From contig NW_006921543.1 in the NCBI RefSeq assembly GCF_000340215.1, positions 992,001-1,056,000 of the forward strand: a stretch of 64,000 bases of DNA, in the 5' to 3' direction. This stretch comes from Pseudocercospora fijiensis CIRAD86. Lineage: Eukaryota > Ascomycota > Dothideomycetes > Mycosphaerellales > Mycosphaerellaceae. A model generated the notes under the pieces. It had not been told where the DNA came from. It saw nothing but the letters and a program-made list of their open reading frames with translations, and made no database searches. The number at the start of each line of letters is the position of its first letter. The stretch's first letter is position 1. Position numbers and translations under genes: made by a program. Shown piece by piece: positions 49,601 through 61,210 of this stretch.

Positions 49601-50625
49601 TGCGGTAATAGGCGTCCTTAATGTCTAATATAGTATAGTAGTAGGCACTAGAAAGGCGATCGAGGGTCTTATTAATAAGAGGGAGTAGATAGCGGTCTTT
49701 AATAGTAATAGTATTAAGCCTACGATAGTCGATATATAGGCGTAGGCTACTATCCTTCTTTAGTACGAATAGGATAGGGGCGCTAGTAGGGCTATTACTA
49801 TACCGTATCCGGCTATTAGCTAGGTTTTCCTCTAGATACTTACGCAATATAGCAAGCTCTCGTTTACTAAGGTTGTAGAGGGGCCTAAAAGGAACCTCCT
49901 TACCCTCTATAATATTAATCTTATAATCCGTCTCTTTAAATATAGGCAATGTCGATGCTAGGTAGTATTTAAACACATTAATATAGGTCTCTCGGATAGG
50001 CTCTAGTATACGAGCAAGCTAATTAGGATTATTAGGGGGTATAGGTTTATCGTTATTACTACCGAGCAAATCGGTAGTCGGATTAGCTAAGGCGGAGGCT
50101 AGTATTAGGTTACTAATAAACAGGACCCTAATATCGTTAGGGCACTTGCTAACATTAATGTATTTAATATCCTCTTTCCTAGCGATTCTAAATCGCTACT
50201 TCTAGAGGCCTAGGTCTATAGCTATAGCGTAGTACTTAAGAACAGGGTTGCTAATAACAATAGTAGCTCCCCTATATAGGTTGTCTATATCTACTACGTA
50301 GGTAGTAAAGTCTAGTAGGCGTTCATTTCCGAGGTCGTCCTTTAGAACTATAGGAACATAGTAGGCCCTATAGGTTAAGTGCCGAGCGTTATTAAACTAA
50401 GCAAGGGTTAGTAGGTTAGTCTTCGGCAGTTATCGAAGGTCTAATTGCTTAGCTAGGCGATAGCTAATAAGGGCACTAACTGAATTTCCTAGATCTAGTA
50501 TAACCTTAGTTTAATAGGTAGTGCCCTTCGTATCCTATATAAGGTAGGAGCGTGTTATAGCTAGTACAATATCGATAGTCTTACGCTATACGAGGCTAAT
50601 AGTTAGTACGGCGCTTACTCTTTTT
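46681..50625 (-). pseudogene. pol of G1-e
   Basis: The minus strand has protease near 50450-50500, RT near 49440-49980, RNase H near 48880-49050, integrase near 47500-48080 and chromodomain near 46800-46890. The part 49575-49976 is open by chance and reads LKKDSSLRLYIDYRRLN and DRLSSAYYYTILDIKDAYYR. A 26-bp tandem duplication (46772-46797 and 46798-46823) lies at the chromodomain end and shifts the frame there, one of the few indels seen in G1 pol. All other damage is of RIP type. Confidence 0.8.
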
Positions 50626-52005
50626 TCGAAGGTTAGCCTATAGAGGTAGCGTTAGCCGCTAAGAGGTACTTTCGGTATTTAGCGGAAGTACGGTTAATTC
50701 GGGCCTAGTCCTTAGGTTTGTTATATTAGCCTAGTAGATAGCTAGTGCTATCGTAGTTAAAGCACTTCAATCCGGTTAGTAGACTACCGTAGCTACTATT
50801 ATTATTAGTAGAGCGGTTAGTATTATAGGGATACGAGCCCCTTCTACGGCCCCTATCGCGGCCTCCTCTATATAGCCGCCGGCTACGGCCTCTTCTACGA
50901 TCGTTACTATTCCTATTGTTAGTATTGTTATCCTAGTAGGAACCTTAGTTTCCTCCGCGGCTACGGTTGCTACGGTTAGTACTAGCTAGTCGGATCCTCG
51001 ATTCTAGTTGTTATTAGAGCTAAATAGCCCGTTCGGCTATTTCTACTTCGACTATAAATTAAATACATATTAGATTAGCTTATTCGAATATACGGCGACG
51101 GTCTAATTCGAGGATAAGCTTCTATCTAAGTTTTAGGCATATCTCGGAGATCTATATAGAATTAGTCTTAGGCGGAAGGTTATCCTCGAGGGTCTTTAAA
51201 TAGGCCTCGAATAAGCGAGCCGATTAATTAGTCTTCTATTTAGCTCGAAGATATAGGTCCTAAGTATATTATTGCCTTAGTATAGGGTTTCTAAGGATAT
51301 CTAGTATAATAGTTTTATAGGTCTACTACTAAATAGCGGTCTAATCGTTAAGGGAGTTAAAATAGTTATCCTATATACGCTTTAGGTCGCTATTAATATA
51401 CTATATAGCGTATACGACTAAGGAATAGTCGTCTAGTAGCGCTCTTAGTACGTTATACTAGTTAAGTTTATAGTTACGAATATAGTCGTTATACTACTTC
51501 CGACTAGAGCTATTAAATATAGTATAGTCCTTAAGTTTAGTATCCTTCTTTTAGATAGGTAGTAAAGAAGGTCCTACTATTAACTTAGTAGTAGTTATTA
51601 GAGATTCCTAGAGGCGGCGAATCTCGAGAAGATTATCCTTTAGCTATTATTCTTAACGCAAGGTAGTAAGCCTATTTTAGGTAGCTTCTTAAAGTCTCGC
51701 TACTAGTTAGGGACTAAAGGCTAGCTAGCTATATCGTCGATTAATAATATTATTAAGAATGTCGTTAATAGGTAACGATAGGTTATTCCCTTCGATTATA
51801 GGTTCTTTAGTAGGCCCTCTAGTAGGCTCTTTAGTAGGCACCTTAGTAGGAGGCACTTTAGTAGGCGCTTTAGTAGGCACTATACTACTAGCGTTATCGT
51901 TACTAGCGCTACTAGCGGTAGTACGGTTATTGTTTCGTAATAAGCCGGCTATTATAATAGGGGGTAATACTAATAATATATTATTAGCCCCTAAGATACG
52001 GATAT
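50615..52005 (-). pseudogene. gag of G1-e
   Basis: The minus strand matches the G1-b gag: Asn/Ser-rich start near 51750-51960, helical middle, Arg/Gly/Asn-rich part near 50830-50960, knuckle near 50740-50770. The gag stop TAA is at 50615-50617 beside the A run (gaaaaaagagtaa). Bases 52006-52227 are the leader. Confidence 0.75.
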
Positions 52006-52227
52006 AGCGGAATTAGTAGATATTAGTCTAATACGATTAACTTAGTATAATAGGCCGTATAGGAGGCCTTACTTAATAATTAGTACGGTTATTTCGATAG
52101 AATAGTACGTATAGGTCCCGTTCTTTAGGTATAATATAGTTAGATTAGTCTTATTCGTAGCTATACCGCTAAAAGCTTAAAATAAGAACTATCTAGCTAC
52201 TACCCTTAAAGGGGTAATCGAATACTA

Positions 52228-52424
52228 TATAAGAAGGGTATATTAGTAGGTAGATAGGGTAGTAGTAGGTACGAGTAGTATTCGATAAGAAGCTAAAAGG
52301 AAAGGGAGGAAGGTAGGCAAGTTAGCCTATTACTAAGCGCTAAGCCCTACCTAAGGTATTAAGACCCTAGCTTTACTCGAGCCCGGTTATATACTAATTA
52401 CGTATAATCTCTTTAGTCCTAATA
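52228..52424 (-). repeat. 5' LTR of G1-e
   Basis: 197 bp, starts tataagaaggg after cta (complement of the tag at the probable primer-binding site) and ends cctaata. Confidence 0.85.
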
Positions 52425-52942
52425 ATTATTACGCTCTTCTATTAAGCGGTTAGTATAAATAGAGGGTAAAAGAGTCTATGTTTTACCTACTATAACGATT
52501 TAGTCCGAAGATAGATATAGTAGATACTAATATATTATTTAATATCTTTATATATTCGTAGCTAGTAGTAACTATAGCTAGTAAGGTAGAATATCTTTAT
52601 AATACTAGGATATCCGGCGGCGGAATAGTCGTAGTATATACGGATAATATTAATACGAAGTAATCTATCTATTTCCTTAGCCTCTAGTATATAAAGGTAA
52701 TTATAGTAGAATAGGAAATTATCTTTAATTTTATAATCTAAGAGAGATAGAAGGAGATTATTAAAGGGATCCTACCTACTACGAAGATATCCCTTTACTT
52801 ATTAAAAGAGGGCGTCCTTAATCGAGGCCTTTCGAATTCGCTTAGTAATACTCTCGGCATTAATTAAAGTCTCGGCGCCGAGGGATTCTATAGCAAATAT
52901 AACTATATTGTCGCTAGCGGCGTCGATACGAGCTTTTATAAA

Positions 52943-52982
52943 TTAGGGTTTACCCTAACCCTAACCCTAACCCTAACCCTAA
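52943..52982 (-). repeat. telomere-like array 1 (five CCCTAA units) in G3
   Basis: Five exact CCCTAA units at 52953-52982. Just before them is ttaggg in opposite orientation (52943-52948), so the left end reads as a short inverted pair. The G-rich strand is the sense strand of G3. In the element's frame the repeats would read stop-Gly. Confidence 0.85.
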
Positions 52983-53051
52983 GGGTTGTTATCGTAAAAA
53001 ACGTAAAAGTCGTTAAATCGTCCGTTTCTTCGAGAACCGTAGTTATTTACC

Positions 53052-53095
53052 TTAGGGTTACGTAACCCTAACCCTAACCCTAACCCTAACCCTAA
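53052..53095 (-). repeat. telomere-like array 2 with a 20-bp palindrome
   Basis: Five exact CCCTAA units at 53066-53095. The first unit forms the right half of a perfect palindrome, ttagggttacgtaaccctaa (53052-53071). In the element's frame the array reads Leu-Gly. Confidence 0.85.
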
Positions 53096-55852
53096 GGAGA
53101 AGATTTTATAGGCGGCGGATTAGAGGTCTACTACTAGGTTATATAGCTTTAGTACGAGTTAGTAGTTATACTTAATACGTAGGTCTTCTATTAATAAAAG
53201 TAGGTTAGTAGAGCGACGCGTAAGCGAGTTTAGCTTAGCTTCTTATCTACTAGAATAGTATATAATCTCGAAATTAAACCTACTAAGGAACTCGCTCTAG
53301 CGAGCTTAGCGGCGGTTAAGTTACTTAGTAGATATATAGAACTATAGGTTACGGTAATTAGTAATAATATAGATAGGTCCTTTATTAGACCGATAGCCTT
53401 CTAATTTAAGTCTTTAAAACTCGAAGGCCTTAATAATAGCGAGAAGCTCTTTATCGTAGATCTCGTAATTATATTCGGTAGATATTATCTTTTTCGAGAA
53501 GTAGGCGATAGGCTTCTATATACTATCGGTATATAACTAAGATATAATATTAGTAGTAATATAATCGGAAGCGTTAGTCTCGATTATTACTAGTAGGTTT
53601 AGATTATAATAGGCTAATACGGATATAGAGGTAAAAGTAGCCTTAAGCTAGTCGAAGGCGTCTTAGTAAGCCGCTATCTATATAAAAGAAGTATCCTTAT
53701 AAGTTAATAGGACTATAGGCTTTATAATTTACGCGAAGTTACGGATAAAATACTAGTAGAAGTTTACGAAGCCGAGGAAGGACTATATATCCTTAACGTT
53801 AGTAGGAATAGGCTAGTCGCGTATAGCCTCGATTTTCTCGTCGTCTATATAGATACTATCGGTACTAATAATAAGGCTTAGATACTTAACCGTTATTACC
53901 TCGAACTCCGATTTCGATATATTAGTTCGTAATCCGGCCTTTAAGAGCGCGTCTATTACTTAGCGTACGTAATAGCGGTATTCTTCGATAGAGTTAGAAT
54001 AGATAAGTACGTCGTCTAGGTACGCGGTATAGAATACGTTAAGGAAGGGCTAGAGAGCGTCGTTAATATATTATTAGAAAGTTAATAGCGCGTTATATAG
54101 CCCGAACGGTATAACCTTATATTCGAAGAGGCTATATCGAGTACGGAAGGCTATTTTCTACTTATAGCCTAGTTCGATATAGAGTTAGTTAAATACTAAG
54201 ATAATATCGAGTTTAGTATATACTACTATCTTACTTAACCGATCGAGTATCTCTTAAATAAGAGGGATCGGATATCTATTCTTTACCGTAATCTCGTTTA
54301 GCTTACGATAGTCTACGTAGAATCGTAAACCTCTATCGGGTTTCTTAACGAATAGTACTAGCGAAGAGTACTATAAGGTTAATACTTAAATAAACCCCTT
54401 ATCGAGGTTGTCCTTTAAATAGTTATATAGAACTTCTAATTCCTTATATAATATACCGTAGAGCGGGCTATATATCGTTTCCTTACCTTTAATAATATTA
54501 ATACGGTAGTTTTACCTAGGTCGATACGGCGGTAGCTTCTTTATATCTTCCTATAAGAACAATATTAACCTACTATAGTAATACTAAGGGACTTTGTCGG
54601 TAGGATTAATATATTTCTTCTTAGCTATTTCTTTCTCTATATCCCGTAGCGATATAGTAAATACGAATAAATCCTTCTTCTTTATTTACTAGTTAAAGAC
54701 CTATATACTTATAGGAGCTATAGTTATACCGGCGATATAGATAAGCGGCGGTAATAAACGTTTTAGCGCTAGTCGCGGCGATAGATACGGCGGAGGTAAG
54801 AGCGGAGATAAGAACTATATCGATACTAACCGGCGCGTCGGATAGTCGCGCTATATATAATACCTTTATATCGAGTCGATAAGTTTTACCGTATCGGTAT
54901 CGTCTAATAGGTTACAAGCTAATTGCTACTATTAATAGTATTATATTACTATAGGCTCGGCGTAAGCTAGCGTATCGTTATCTTTACGATCGGATAGGCC
55001 GTAAGTACGAACGATAGTATATAAGTCGTTATAGTATTCCTTATAATAGTTAGAGTTAAACTATACTCGGTTAAGCTTCTAGTCGATACGAGGGTTATAC
55101 TTATTAAGCTATAGGCAGCCGAGAATAATAGGATAGTATCCTAGCGTAGTAAGGTAGAAAGCCCTATATTCGATATAGCTATTAATATTAACGGTCGCTC
55201 TAGTATACTAAGTAACGTTAGCTACGAAGCTACCGTCGAAGGCAGTTAATCTACGAGGCTCCTTTAGGTTATAGATAGGGAGTTAGTATTAGTATACGTA
55301 ATATAAGTTGATAAAAGATAAACCGGTATAACTATAATTAACTATTACTAATAATTAATATTCGATATCCTACCCTATATCTAGTACGCTAGACTAAGGT
55401 TTATTACGAGCCGTTAAAGTACAATATAAGACGAGATATTAATTATCGCCCTCGGGTATAATACTTCCTAATAATACTAATAAACTAATCTTTAAATCTT
55501 TCTACTATCGATATTTCTTTCTATAATTAGGGTATAGGTTCTTCGGAAATAACGGTATAAGTAACTCTATCGGTATAGGCTTTTAAACGCGACTTTGTTT
55601 AAGAGCTATACTTTTCCCTCCTCGTCGCTACTATTAGCGTTCTTATTATTAGTAGGAGGTAGATTAGTCGGATCGGCGGTAGCGGTACTAAAGGTAGAGA
55701 CGTTAGTATTTAGTCGATTACTACGGCCTTAAGCGCGGCGGACGAGCTCTAGATAAGTAGTATTAGAGTAGACATAGTTACTACTATAGAAGCGGTATAA
55801 ACCCTCGCGGCGGTAGCGATCTCTCTCTTTAATCGTTACGTAGCGACGATTA

Positions 55853-55882
55853 CCCTAACCCTAACCCTAACCCTAACCCTAA
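55853..55882 (-). repeat. telomere-like array 3 in G3 gag
   Basis: Again exactly five CCCTAA units, with no inverted partner seen. In the gag frame the array reads stop-Gly, which before RIP could have been Gln-Gly. Confidence 0.85.
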
Positions 55883-57577
55883 GTAGTAGAGAGGTCTATA
55901 GTATCTAGGTCGCGGATAGTCGTAGTCGTAGTCGTAGTAGTACCGGGGTTATTATTATTATTATTCGCTAAGGTAAATTGCCCTTAGTTATTACGTAGAG
56001 CGATATATCCTTATAGAGCGTACTAATTATTAGAGCCGCTAGTATTATTATTGCTACGGTTAGTATTCGAGCCTTAGTTAGTAGTATTACTTAATCCTAG
56101 CTTAGTATTATCGCGGCTACTTTCTACGCGATACTAGCGGAGCCGATTATCGATAATAGTTAGTCGTTAGTATAATACTAAGAAGTCGGTAGGCTTATTA
56201 TATATATTACTAAGCGCTACTTTTAATTTAGAAGATAAGCTACGCTTAAGAGCGTTAACCTAAGCTCGGCCTTTATAACTAAGTAAGGCGTTAAGTCGAT
56301 TAAACTCTATAAGGTAGTAAGTAAACTCCTTATTCTTCTACTTTAAGTTGTCTAGCTTGTAACTAGTAGTAGCGACCTTATTAGAATCGCCGAAGGTATT
56401 AACTAATAGGTTGCGGAAGTTATTAAAGTCGTCGAAATCTACGATTACGCCTTATTTATCGTAATAGACGTATAGCTAGACTATCGAGCGGGCTTTGCTA
56501 GTAGTACGACTATACGTATATATTAACTAGTCTTATAGTATCGGAAAGCGATTATTATTAATTATTAACTTAATCGTAAGCTTAGTAAGGAAGGGCTTTA
56601 GCTTTTTACGGTCTCTATCGTATTTCTCGGGGTCTAGATACTTCTCGCTCTTACTATATCTAGTATAGTTATTATTATCGTCGATACTATAGTTAAGTCG
56701 AGAACGTCGGAGAGGCTTAGGTTAGTCGCGAAAAATAAAGGGGTCGAGAGGTCGACGGAATAGAGGTCGGCTATTATCTAATATAGGTCCTCGACCGATT
56801 AGATTATATAATAAAGACGCTTCGGCGTCGCGATAAGCGCGAGCGGCTTATTTACTAGCTCGTTAGGCGATATCTTCTATAGAAGACTATTATTATTATA
56901 GGCGAGCGACCTACTAAGCTAGGTTATTACGCTACTATTACGTAATAACTAAGGAGTTACGTACTAAATCGGCGGCTCGACGCTAGTATTCTACTTTAGT
57001 CCGAGCCTATACTAGCTCGCTATTAAGATAAGTATTAGTCTTATAATAAGCTTGTTATACCTATTCTAATATCTCTGCCTCTTACTAGTATTACTAACGA
57101 AGTATAGCTACTAACTAATATAGCTTAGTTATACGCTAGAAGATATATTTAGCGGCCTCCTACTCGTTTACCCTATTAAAGAACTAATAGAAGTCTTAGA
57201 GGCTACTAGGTAGCGGCTATCGTAGTATACTATCGATATTAGCGAGACTAGGTCGTAGACCTTATAGTAGTTGTAGTAGTTCTAGTACACCGTTTAACGG
57301 GGCCCTAGCTATTTCTATATAGTTAGGCGTATTCGTATATTCCGAGCCGCTACCGCGATCGGTAGGCGGTCTTAAAGGATCTATAGCGAATCGGCGGTAT
57401 TACTACGGTCGGGTAGCTTATAGTGCCTAATATAGATTAGTATATAGGTCTGTTAGCACTATTATATAATAGGGAGCGTAGAAGGGCGATAGCGATCGCC
57501 GGCGGCGTAATTCCTTATATAGGCGTACGCGATAGTACCTACGACGTTATCGTAGGTAATAAAGGAACTCGTTATTC

Positions 57578-57780
57578 TATTAAGATATTAATTAAATAGC
57601 TATCTAAATTAATAACGAGTTAAGGAAGGAAAGAAGAAGCTCTTCCGTAGAAGGGGCCTTTTATCCGCTCGGCGGAGGCCGCTTAGCGGAGTCCGTAGGC
57701 TTTAGATTACGTAATTTGGATTACGTAGCCCTAAGTTACGTAATCTCGAATTTTACATACAAGTCGCTAAGATCGTAATA
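57578..57780 (-). repeat. 5' LTR of G3
   Basis: 203 bp, starts tattaagata (TG to TA at the end) and ends gatcgtaata, followed by the target duplication tgttt. Confidence 0.85.
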
Positions 57781-58944
57781 TGTTTCTACTTCGACTATAA
57801 ATTAAATACGTATTAGGTTAGCCTATTCGAATATACGATAGCGGTCTAATTCGAGGATAAGCTCCTACCTAAGTTTTAGGCGTATCTCGGAGATCTATAT
57901 AGAGTTAGTCTTAGCTAGAAGGTCGTCTTCGAGGGTCTTTAAATAGGCCTCAAATAAGCGAGCCGACTAATTAGTCTTTTGTTTAGCTCGAAGGTACTAG
58001 TCCTAAGCGTATTATTGCCTTAGTATAGGGTTTCTAAGGGTGTCTAGTATAATAGTTTTGTAGGTTTGCTACTAAATAGCGGTCTAATTATTAAGGGAAT
58101 CAAAATAGTTATCCTAGGTACGCTTTAGGTCGCTATTAATATACTATATATTATAGACAACTAGTAAATAGTCGTCTAGAAGAGCCCTCGGTGTATTTCG
58201 CTAGTTAAGCTTATAATTACGTATGTAATTATTATATTGCTTGCGACTAGAGCCGTTAAATACGGTATAGTCTTTAAGCTTAGTATCCTTCTTTTAAATA
58301 GCTAGTAAGGAAGGCCCTACTACTAGTCTAGTATTAGTTATTAGGGACTCCTATAGGCGGCGAATCTCGAGGAGGTTATCCTTTAGCTATTGTTCTTAGC
58401 GTAGAGCAGTAAGCCTATTCTAGGTAGCTTCTTAAAGTCTCGCTACTAGCTAGGGGCCGAAGGCTAGTTAGTTATATCGACGATTAACAATATTATTAAG
58501 AATGTCGTTAACAGGCAATTCTAGATTATTACCTAGAATTATAGGTTCTTTAGTAGGCCCTCTAGTAGGCTCTTTAGTAGGCACTTTAGTAGGCACTATA
58601 CTACTAGCGTTGTTATTGCTAGCGCTACTAGCGGCGCCGCGGTTGTTTTTGCTTCGTAATAAGCCGGCTATTATAAGGGGTAATACTAATAATATATTAT
58701 AGGACCCTAAGATACGGATATAGCGGAATTAGTAGATATCGGCTTAGTGCGATTAATTTAGTATAATAGGCCGTATAGAAGGCCTTGCTTAATAATTAGT
58801 ACGGTTGTTTTTAATAGAATAGTACGTATAGGTCCCGTTATTCGGGCGCAATATAGTTAGATTAACGGTTTTCGTAGCTATACCGCTAAAAGCTTAGAAT
58901 AAGGACTATCTAGCTGCTACCCTTAAAGGGTAGATCGAATACTA
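57781..58944 (-). pseudogene. G1-d gag N-terminal and middle region, with leader
   Basis: The minus strand matches other G1 gags from the Asn/Ser-rich start (about 58500-58715) to the point where G3 entered. The part 58716-58944 is leader ending at the 5' LTR. Together with 42043-43860 it makes the 5' half of one element. Confidence 0.75.
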
Positions 58945-59142
58945 TATAAGAAGGGTTATATTAGTAAGTAGATAGGGTAGTAGTAGGTACAAGTAGTATT
59001 CGATAAAAGATCTAGGAAGAGAAGGAGGAAGGTAGGCTAGTTAGCCTAACGCTAAGCGCTAAGCCCTACCTAAGGCACTAAGAGCCTAGCTTTGCTCGGT
59101 CTAGTTATATGCTAATTACGTATAGCCTCTTTAGCCCTAACA
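58945..59142 (-). repeat. LTR at the right inversion joint of G1-d
   Basis: 198 bp in reverse orientation, with an unmutated outer end (cctaaca). The next five bases, taaaa, are the reverse complement of the five (tttta) after the right LTR of G1-c. Confidence 0.85.
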
Positions 59143-61210
59143 TAAAACTATTACTAAATAGCTAACGCCTACTAGCATTAAGGAGCTTTAGTTATTCCTC
59201 GGCTTCGCTAACTTCTACCGTCGGTTTATAGAGGGCTATTAGAGGCATGTAATGCTACTAACTAAGCTTACTAAAACTAAGGCTAACCTATCTAGGGAAT
59301 TCAAATAGACTAATAAGGCATAAGCCGCTTTTAACGGTTTAAAGCAACGCTTTACTAAAGTCCCTTTATTATATTACTTCGTACTAAGCAAACTAATCTA
59401 TATTAAGACTAACGCTTTATAGTTTGCTATATTAGCTATTATATTATAACAATCGGATAAGGACTATTATTACTACCCGATCGCCTTCTTCTTAAGGAAG
59501 ATAATTAACGCTAAGCGTCGCTACGAGACCTACGAGCAAGAGTTGCTAGCTATTGTCGAGGCCTTTAAGTATTAGAGGTACTACCTCGATAGGGCTTAAT
59601 ATACGATATAGGTCTATACAGACTATAACAACCTCCGTAGTATTACTAAGGTTACTAGGGTTATAGGTCGATAGGCTAGATAGGCCGTCTACCTCGCTAG
59701 GTTTAATTTTAATATATTATATCGGCTAGGCGTAAGTAACTCTACTAATAGCCTATCGAGGCGACCTAATTACGATAGCGAGACCTAATATATTAATTCT
59801 TTGTTTCTAACCCTGCAGTATAAGATTGCTATAGCCTGTATTATTAATAAGTAAGCGTAGGATAAGCGGCTTACCGGACTCTGCGACGGCTTAAAGTATA
59901 TTAATACTCTTGCTATATTAATAGTGCGTATTAAGGACACAGATAGGAGAAGTTATAATAACTCCCTAGTCGATATCGCTATATATAGTAATAGCGATTA
60001 AAGCACTACTATAGTTAATCCGGCTACTAGTACTATTAGGTGTATATAATACGTACCTCGTTTAATAGCAAAAATACTGCTAAATAACCTTATAAATAGG
60101 GATAGTTAATCGTTTATAGATAAGCTATTACGTGCTTAGCAGAGGGACGCCTTTGCTACTAGACGTATCGATAAGCTTGTAAGTAGGCGAACGACTCGAT
60201 CTAGTAAGAGTAACTAGTCGATCGATAATAAGGGTTACTTAAAGTTTAAGGGCAGATACTATATCCCCGCTAAATATTCGATCCGATAAGAACTTCTTAA
60301 GCGGCACTGTAATAGTAAGCTTGCCGGTTACTATAGTATAGAGAGGTCGTATAAGCTACTATCGCGTATATACTACTAGCTAAATAGTAAGCGGGATATA
60401 AAGGACTACGTAAACACGTATGCCGTATACTAACGTATTAAGATACTAAAGTATTAGCCTTTTAGCGAGTTGTCCTTATTACTAATCCCTTATAAGCCAT
60501 TTATAGAGCTTATAATAGATTTTATTATAGGTCTTCCCCCTACTAAGCGAAGAGGAAGCAAAGACATCTTTAACGCTATCCTAGTCGTCGTAGACCGGTT
60601 TACTAAGGGCGCTCGCTATATCCCCGCTCGGAAGGATTAGACGGCTATTAACTTAGCTAAGTTACTATAGAATAACATCTTCTATAGCTATTAGGGGACC
60701 CCTAAGGGGATAGTCTCCGACCGAGGCTCGATATTTAATCTTTATATCTTATTATTAGAGTAAGATATGCCTATAGCTAAGACTAAAGTATCGGCTATCT
60801 ATAGCCTTCTATCTACAAACAGATAGTTAGACCGAGAGGCAAAATGCTACCCTATAGTAGTACTTACGAAGCTATATTAATAAGGACCCTAATAGATAGG
60901 TTAACCTCCTATAACTAGCTAAATTCGTATATAATAATAGTGTCTACTTATCAACTAAGGTTTTACTATATATAGCTATAATAGGCTAAAACGCTACCTT
61001 ACTATAATACCTATTTACCTCGCTCGAGGCCGAGCGTAAGGAAAGGGAAGCGCGTTAAGCCCCTAAAACACTAGCGGCAATTAAGAGAGTTTAAAAGATG
61101 CGAGAAATCTACGCTAAGATAGCCGAGAAACTAATAAGGGCTTAAGAGTACTAAAAGACCTATTATAATAAGTACTATACGCTAATAACCTTCAAGCAAG
61201 GCGATATAGT
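59143..61210 (+). mobile_element. chromovirus G1-d, 3' half of pol, truncated
   Basis: Plus-strand G1 pol beginning inside RT at taaaactattac and continuing to the integrase tail, where it ends abruptly at 61210. No chromodomain, 3' UTR or 3' LTR follows. Confidence 0.8.
59143..61210 (+). pseudogene. G1-d RT end, RNase H and integrase
   Basis: Readable parts: [13 protein letters not shown] near 59200, RNase H near 59390-59640 (ALQFAILAII-like, ELLAIVEAFKY), the integrase zinc-binding region near 60290-60430, and the integrase core with IDFIIGLPPTKRRGSKDI near 60510-60570 and IVSDRGSIF near 60710. Against G1-c, about six extra bases follow that motif at about 60735. The stops are RIP-type. 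The break at 61210 lies in the integrase tail (FKQGDIV). Confidence 0.8.

Larger units (their letters stand above)
45257..52424 (-). mobile_element. chromovirus G1-e, structurally complete, inserted in the G3 integrase
   Basis: LTRs of 197 bp at 45257-45453 and 52228-52424 with an exact 5-bp duplication attat (45252-45256 and 52425-52429). The minus strand carries gag and pol as in G1-b. The insertion separates the G3 integrase zinc-binding region from its catalytic core. It is RIP-mutated. Confidence 0.9.
52430..57577 (-). pseudogene. G3 gag and 5' pol: protease, RT, RNase H, integrase zinc-binding region
   Basis: From right to left on the minus strand: gag (about 55700-57300) with a knuckle-like REGLYRFYSSNYVYSN near 55760-55800, where expected Cys and His are Tyr; protease in about 54700-55600 (not pinned down); RT about 53700-54500 with [20 protein letters not shown] and an intact YLDD box near 54010-54030; RNase H about 53100-53700; a linker holding two telomere-like arrays; and the integrase zinc-binding region near 52480-52620 (AAGYPSIIKIF, then paired Tyr replacing Cys). 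The frame is interrupted only by RIP-type stops until the G1-e insertion. Confidence 0.8.
43861..57780 (-). mobile_element. chromovirus G3, interrupted by G1-e
   Basis: LTRs of 203 bp at 43861-44063 and 57578-57780, with an exact 5-bp target duplication tgttt (43856-43860 and 57781-57785) in G1-d gag. The internal minus strand reads gag, protease, RT, RNase H, integrase, chromodomain, about 6.7 kb without G1-e. The left inner border has gtactccccccc, the complement of a G-rich polypurine primer. It is strongly RIP-mutated and contains three telomere-like arrays. Confidence 0.9.
42043..59142 (-). mobile_element. chromovirus G1-d, inverted 5' half (LTR, gag, RT), interrupted by G3
   Basis: On the minus strand: 5' LTR (58945-59142), leader and gag (57781-58944), [G3], gag C-terminus, protease and RT down to 42043. 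The pol break falls at the sequence GGATTAAAA, and the missing 3' half starts with taaaactattac at 59143 on the plus strand. The two halves are the two parts of one element. Confidence 0.8.

Noticed and set aside
52943..53095. Telomere repeats as evidence that the window reaches a chromosome end.
   Set aside because: The arrays are only five units long, lie inside the G3 coding region, and G3 continues normally on both sides.
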